In this document: piece after piece, positions 60,629 through 64,000 of the stretch | How positions within the stretch are numbered: position 1 is the stretch's first letter | Layout: the number at the start of each line of letters is the position of its first letter | Notes under the pieces: generated by a model | Databases searched by the model: none | What the model was told of the DNA's origin: nothing | The model's input: the letters and a program-made list of their open reading frames with translations, nothing else | Program-made: the position numbers and the translations under genes | IMG/VR virus record: IMGVR_UViG_3300034685_000200 | Coordinates: 62,001 to 126,000 of that record | DNA: 64,000 nucleotides | Source of the DNA: a virus | Strand: one strand, 5' to 3'

Positions 60629-62818
60629 ATGATGAAAGATTTTCACAATTTTTGTCAGGAAGTTTTCTCGGATATGGTTGTCATCATTGAGAACCTGAAG
60701 GGTGTTTGTGATGGTGCCGTTTCAGAAGACGGGCGTGGATTCAACAAATATGATGTTCGATTCATGAATCAAATCTATTTTAACCCCGTCTGGGATGAAT
60801 CGTTTGAAACCATCCAAAACATCTATTCCCGATTGATCAAGTACAAGGGCCAGTTTCCCGAACTCTTTGAAAGGCTTGAAAAAAAGTACAATAAGTTGTT
60901 GAAGCTTTCCAAGAGTGCTCCCAAACCCCAAAAGGCCGTCTTTGCAGATTTTGACGGAAAAGTGATCTCGATTAGGATTCCCAAGGACAAGACTCTCATT
61001 GATATGTTGAAATCCTATGCAAAGCCTCGATTTGACTGGGACACGAAGCAGTGGAAAATCGACACGAATTTTATTGATTCCGTTCGTGGTTTTGAAAAAT
61101 TCGTCCATGCCGTGAAGACGAATGGAATCGTAGCCGTCGATTCGACGGTGGAAGATATTCTTCAAAAAACCCGCTCGATTCGTCCCCATCGTCGTATCAC
61201 GATTGATGGACAATCTGTGATCTTTTCGTTTACCTATGATCCCAATCTCAAGGATGCGATTAAGGAAACCTTCAAGGCACGATTTGAACCAAAGACCAAG
61301 AAATGGATCGCAACACTTGAAAAGGTTATGGATGTCCCCAAGGACAAGATTGATGAAGTTGTTGGTGATTTTGATGGTGTTGATCACCTTCATCGGGTGA
61401 TTGACGAAAAAATTGCCGAGGCCAAAAAAGCCATCGAAGAAAGTAAGATGGTTGAAATTGACGTTGATTTGAATATTCCAGGATTTACTGGAACACTTCG
61501 TCCGTTCCAGAATGCCGGTGTCTATTTTGCCAGCAAACGTGATGCCGTCTTGATTGCCGATGAGATGGGATTGGGTAAGACGATCCAGGCAATTTGCACG
61601 GTTGCACTAAAGAAAGCTTATCCGTGTATTGTTGTTTGTCCGGCTTCGCTTACGATCAATTGGGAGCGTGAATTCAAGAGGTGGATTCCTGGTGTCTCCA
61701 TTTCGGTAATCAATGGAAAAAACAATGATTATTCGGCGGATGTGATCATCATTTCCTACGATCTTTTGAACCGCCGCATGGACGATCTCAAGAACGTGGA
61801 TTTCAAGGCGATTGTATTGGACGAAAGCCACTACATCAAGAATAAGAAGGCTCTTCGCTCCAAGGCTTGTCTGGAGCTTTCGGAAAAGATCCCCGTGAAG
61901 ATCTGTTTGACGGGAACCCCCATTGTGAATCGTCCGATTGAGCTTACCACTCAGTTGGAGTTTTTGGGAAAGCTCAACGAATTTGGTGGATTCTTTAACT
62001 TTGCGAAGCGCTACTGTGATGCCTACAAAACCAGATTTGGGTGGGATTTTAGCGGGGCTTCGAACCTTGATGAACTCCAAGAACGTCTCCGGGCCACGGT
62101 GATGATCCGTCGTGAGAAGGCCGATGTTTTGACGGAGCTTCCCGAAAAGCAACGAACCGTTATTCCCATTCGTGTTTCCCTGGGTGAATACAACAAGGCC
62201 GTTGCTAATTTCAAAAAGTGGCTCGTGGATGAATACACGAAGCGTGGGGAAGAAGATCGAGCATATGACAGCCTTCAGGCCGAAGCGTTGGTCAGGATTG
62301 AAAAGCTCAAGCAGTTGGCCGTCAAAGCTAAGATGGAATCGGTTTGTAATTGGATTTCCGACACTCTGGAATCGGTCCAAAAGCTGGTGGTCTTTGTGGA
62401 TCATCGGGAAGTCGGACGTGAGCTTATCAAACGGTTTGCCGATTACAACCCCGTCCATATTTTCGGCGATGATGCTTCCGTGGATCGTCAAGCGGCTGTG
62501 GACACGTTCCAAAACGATCCCGATTGCCGCCTTATCATCTGTTCGCTCAAGGCGGCTGGTGTTGGTCTGACGCTTACTGCCGCATCCCACGTGCTCTTTG
62601 TGGAGCTTGGCTGGAACCCGGCGACCCACGACCAAGCGGAAGATCGTTGCCATCGTATTGGACAGAAGAACACGGTCAACGCTTGGTATCTTATTGCTGA
62701 AGGAACGATTGAAGAAAACATCTATTCTTTGATCGAGTCCAAGCGTGATGTTGTTGTAAAAAGTTTGATCAAGGCATTTCTTCCGAAAAGGCGTGGTAGG
62801 AAGGCATCCGAAAAATAA
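60629..62818 (+). CDS. SNF2-family DNA helicase/translocase, SMARCAL1-like
   Basis: 729 residues, SD GGGGGG. The N-terminal 250 residues include a HARP-like pair (SIRIPKDKTLIDMLKSYAKP with FDWDTKQWKI; VIFSFTYDPNLKDA with KTKKWIA). SF2 motifs: I ADEMGLGKTIQA (K317), II VLDESHYIKN, III LTGTPIVNRPIEL, V/VI GVGLTLTAASHVLF and QAEDRCHRIGQ. In the family such enzymes anneal or remodel forked DNA; here probably in replication or repair. No TAG in 730 codons, in contrast to the late genes. Confidence 0.94.
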   Translation: MMKDFHNFCQEVFSDMVVIIENLKGVCDGAVSEDGRGFNKYDVRFMNQIYFNPVWDESFETIQNIYSRLIKYKGQFPELFERLEKKYNKLLKLSKSAPKPQKAVFADFDGKVISIRIPKDKTLIDMLKSYAKPRFDWDTKQWKIDTNFIDSVRGFEKFVHAVKTNGIVAVDSTVEDILQKTRSIRPHRRITIDGQSVIFSFTYDPNLKDAIKETFKARFEPKTKKWIATLEKVMDVPKDKIDEVVGDFDGVDHLHRVIDEKIAEAKKAIEESKMVEIDVDLNIPGFTGTLRPFQNAGVYFASKRDAVLIADEMGLGKTIQAICTVALKKAYPCIVVCPASLTINWEREFKRWIPGVSISVINGKNNDYSADVIIISYDLLNRRMDDLKNVDFKAIVLDESHYIKNKKALRSKACLELSEKIPVKICLTGTPIVNRPIELTTQLEFLGKLNEFGGFFNFAKRYCDAYKTRFGWDFSGASNLDELQERLRATVMIRREKADVLTELPEKQRTVIPIRVSLGEYNKAVANFKKWLVDEYTKRGEEDRAYDSLQAEALVRIEKLKQLAVKAKMESVCNWISDTLESVQKLVVFVDHREVGRELIKRFADYNPVHIFGDDASVDRQAAVDTFQNDPDCRLIICSLKAAGVGLTLTAASHVLFVELGWNPATHDQAEDRCHRIGQKNTVNAWYLIAEGTIEENIYSLIESKRDVVVKSLIKAFLPKRRGRKASEK

Positions 62819-62836
62819 AAATGCGGAGGTGTTACT

Positions 62837-63115
62837 ATGAACACAAAAGACGCATTGCAATTGGCTGATTCGATCGATCCACATGATTTTAACAAGTCGT
62901 GTGAAAAACATGATAAGTTTGATTTGGCGTGGGCATTGAGGGTTCTTGCTGGTGCTTATCGGAGATTACAAATTTCGCATAACATGAAATCGAAAATTTT
63001 TTGCTATGGCCGCCCAAGATACTGTTTTTTGTTTTCTATTGGGTTATGTTATTTGTTGTTTGGGCACTTTCATGTTTGGCAATTGTTGGCCTTGTGTTCC
63101 TCATTTACCACCTAA
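62837..63115 (+). CDS. Small protein, 92 aa, possibly frameshifted at a T run
   Basis: ATG 62837 with GGAGG. The first 55 residues look like a soluble helical domain (DLAWALRVLAGAYRRLQ). At 62997-63002 there is a T6 run; after it this frame turns Cys/Phe/His-rich and unnatural, while the -1 frame (63001-63171) encodes a clean membrane segment. Either the zero-frame product ends here or a frameshift joins the two. Confidence 0.55.
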   Translation: MNTKDALQLADSIDPHDFNKSCEKHDKFDLAWALRVLAGAYRRLQISHNMKSKIFCYGRPRYCFLFSIGLCYLLFGHFHVWQLLALCSSFTT

Positions 63116-63171
63116 TCAAGATGGGATGCAGGGAATTATACATTAAAATGAGACGATATAGTTCAAATTGA
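63001..63171 (+). CDS. Overlapping -1 frame encoding a transmembrane segment
   Basis: 56 codons from TTG 63001 to TGA 63169: KILFFVFYWVMLFVVWAL, CLAIVGLVFLIYHLIK, then a basic tail (YIKMRRYSSN), so one or two TM helices. No SD precedes the TTG, so it is probably translated by frameshift from the gene at 62837, or the two are one gene with an indel. Confidence 0.5.
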   Translation: MLWPPKILFFVFYWVMLFVVWALSCLAIVGLVFLIYHLIKMGCRELYIKMRRYSSN

Positions 63172-63205
63172 TATTTTTGTTGTTTAGATATGCGCATTTT
63201 TTTTA

Positions 63206-63234
63206 TTGACTAATCCTGTCCGTTCCGTTATAGT
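63206..63234 (+). promoter_or_regulatory. Sigma70-type promoter
   Basis: TTGACT at 63206, 17-base spacer, TATAGT at 63229; start codon 36 bases downstream. Confidence 0.72.
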
Positions 63235-63269
63235 AACATAAACTTGAATTGAAGATTGGGGTCCGTAGG

Positions 63270-63458
63270 ATGAGTAGTCTTGATTGTGTGATCCAATCGG
63301 TGAACGATGACATTGAGATTGCCATTATGAGATTTAACAAATTTAAGAAAATTTGTAAAAAGTTTGGATATATTGATTCTGATCATATCATTAAGTTTAA
63401 TTATAATTATGTAACATATCTCATTAGCGTTCTCGATGATATTATGCAGTGTGTATAA
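63270..63458 (+). CDS. Small hypothetical protein, 62 aa
   Basis: ATG 63270, helical with a basic middle (RFNKFKKICKKFG). No TAG, TAA stop, weak SD. Function unknown. Confidence 0.6.
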   Translation: MSSLDCVIQSVNDDIEIAIMRFNKFKKICKKFGYIDSDHIIKFNYNYVTYLISVLDDIMQCV

Positions 63459-63494
63459 TTTTAGTTTTTCTTCAATCAATCGGAGATAGTCACA

Positions 63495-64000
63495 ATGGGT
63501 CATCAAATCCATCCAGCTATCAAAGAATATTATTTCGCAAGTGCGTGTACTCAATCAAAAGAATATTTCATGGGATTAAAGTTTTTTGACATTTTAGAAG
63601 ACGGTATCTACGAACCATATACCAAAACAAAATACGAAATGAGATATGAGAGAGGCGGCCTTATAAAACTTACAGCGCCAATTCAAGAACAAAGTGTTGA
63701 AATTAATGTGCCAATGTATTTGATAAAAGAAATAACAACGGTTCCACAACATGTAAGACTAAATTTGGGGACACCCATCTATCCACTCATTAACTCCAAA
63801 AAATATTCTAACGCTTGTCTCGTTTTATTTGATTGGTTCGACCTTATTTTTTATGATGGTGTAAATGTTAGTGTACGTTCATTTTACCTAACAGACCCTA
63901 CAGATAAATTTCCACGTCATGGTTTGATAAACAAACCCATTTACAAAACATGGGAAAAAAATACGCTTTATGCTTACGATAAAGCCTTTCATTTTTTTAC
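63495..64000 (+). CDS. Hypothetical protein, 3' partial at the window edge
   Basis: ATG 63495 with GGAGA; 168 codons open to the end of the window with no TAG so far. Composition (aromatic, Pro, Asn) resembles the virion-type proteins. Function unknown. Confidence 0.7.
   Translation, partial: MGHQIHPAIKEYYFASACTQSKEYFMGLKFFDILEDGIYEPYTKTKYEMRYERGGLIKLTAPIQEQSVEINVPMYLIKEITTVPQHVRLNLGTPIYPLINSKKYSNACLVLFDWFDLIFYDGVNVSVRSFYLTDPTDKFPRHGLINKPIYKTWEKNTLYAYDKAFHFF

Noticed and set aside
61607-62911. A 434-codon minus-strand ORF opposite the SNF2 helicase
   Set aside because: It is the antisense shadow of a clearly coding, motif-rich helicase gene; no start signal or recognisable domain.
1-64000. 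CRISPR arrays, rRNA genes and a clear replication origin
   Set aside because: I saw no regularly spaced repeats, no rRNA-like sequence and no convincing iteron or skew signal by eye.

Overview
This window is part of the genome of a large tailed bacteriophage that has reassigned the TAG (amber) stop codon. In the standard code the late genes look shattered into dozens of short ORFs. Reading TAG as a sense codon joins these pieces, always in the same frame, into single genes of up to about 2,500 codons that end on TAA or TGA. A tRNA gene at 7063-7139 has anticodon CUA, which reads UAG, and so supplies the decoder. The likely code is code 15 (TAG = Gln), but the amino acid cannot be proved from this sequence. 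Coordinates below for recoded genes assume TAG readthrough. Strong Shine-Dalgarno sites (AGGAGG/GGAG) precede most genes and sigma70-like promoters (TTGACA-N17/18-TATAAT) are present, which suits a low-GC, SD-using host such as a Bacillota bacterium; the host itself is an inference.

Layout. 1-5.5 kb: a family B DNA polymerase split into two ORFs (exo/motif A/motif B, then motif C) with two unrelated ORFs between the halves, then small unknown genes. 5.5-7.1 kb: a tnpB-only IS605-type element with a ribbon-helix-helix gene, then the suppressor tRNA. 7.2-9.7 kb: a recoded 596-aa protein and small genes, one with CxxC pairs. 9.8-20.6 kb: gmhA (sedoheptulose-7-phosphate isomerase), an Mre11/SbcD-like phosphoesterase, a FEN-type 5' nuclease, a GHKL-ATPase/HExxH protein and several recoded virion-type genes. 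20.7-28 kb: small accessory genes (RlaP-like nucleotidyltransferase, SLOG protein, IrrE-like zincin with a broken motif, HipA-like kinase fold, a family of tiny acidic paralogues) plus an ssb gene fragment cut off by a solitary IS605 right end. 28-59 kb: the late block of very large, TAG-dense genes on both strands (1,498, 848, 2,511, 761, 769 and 1,541 aa), with Kelch-type beta-propeller repeats that point to tail-fibre or receptor-binding roles. A nested pair of IS200/IS605 elements sits inside this block (33.7-36.2 kb). 59-64 kb: a SpeD-like protein, zinc-ribbon proteins, an SNF2/SMARCAL1-like helicase, small genes, and the start of another long ORF.

How it fits together: replication and repair genes (polymerase, FEN, SNF2, phosphoesterase) contain no TAG, while the presumed virion genes carry many (27 in the largest). 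This matches the published idea that phage stop-codon recoding ties late-gene translation to production of a suppressor tRNA. The IS genes use the standard code (one tnpA ends on TAG), as expected for recent arrivals from a standard-code host.
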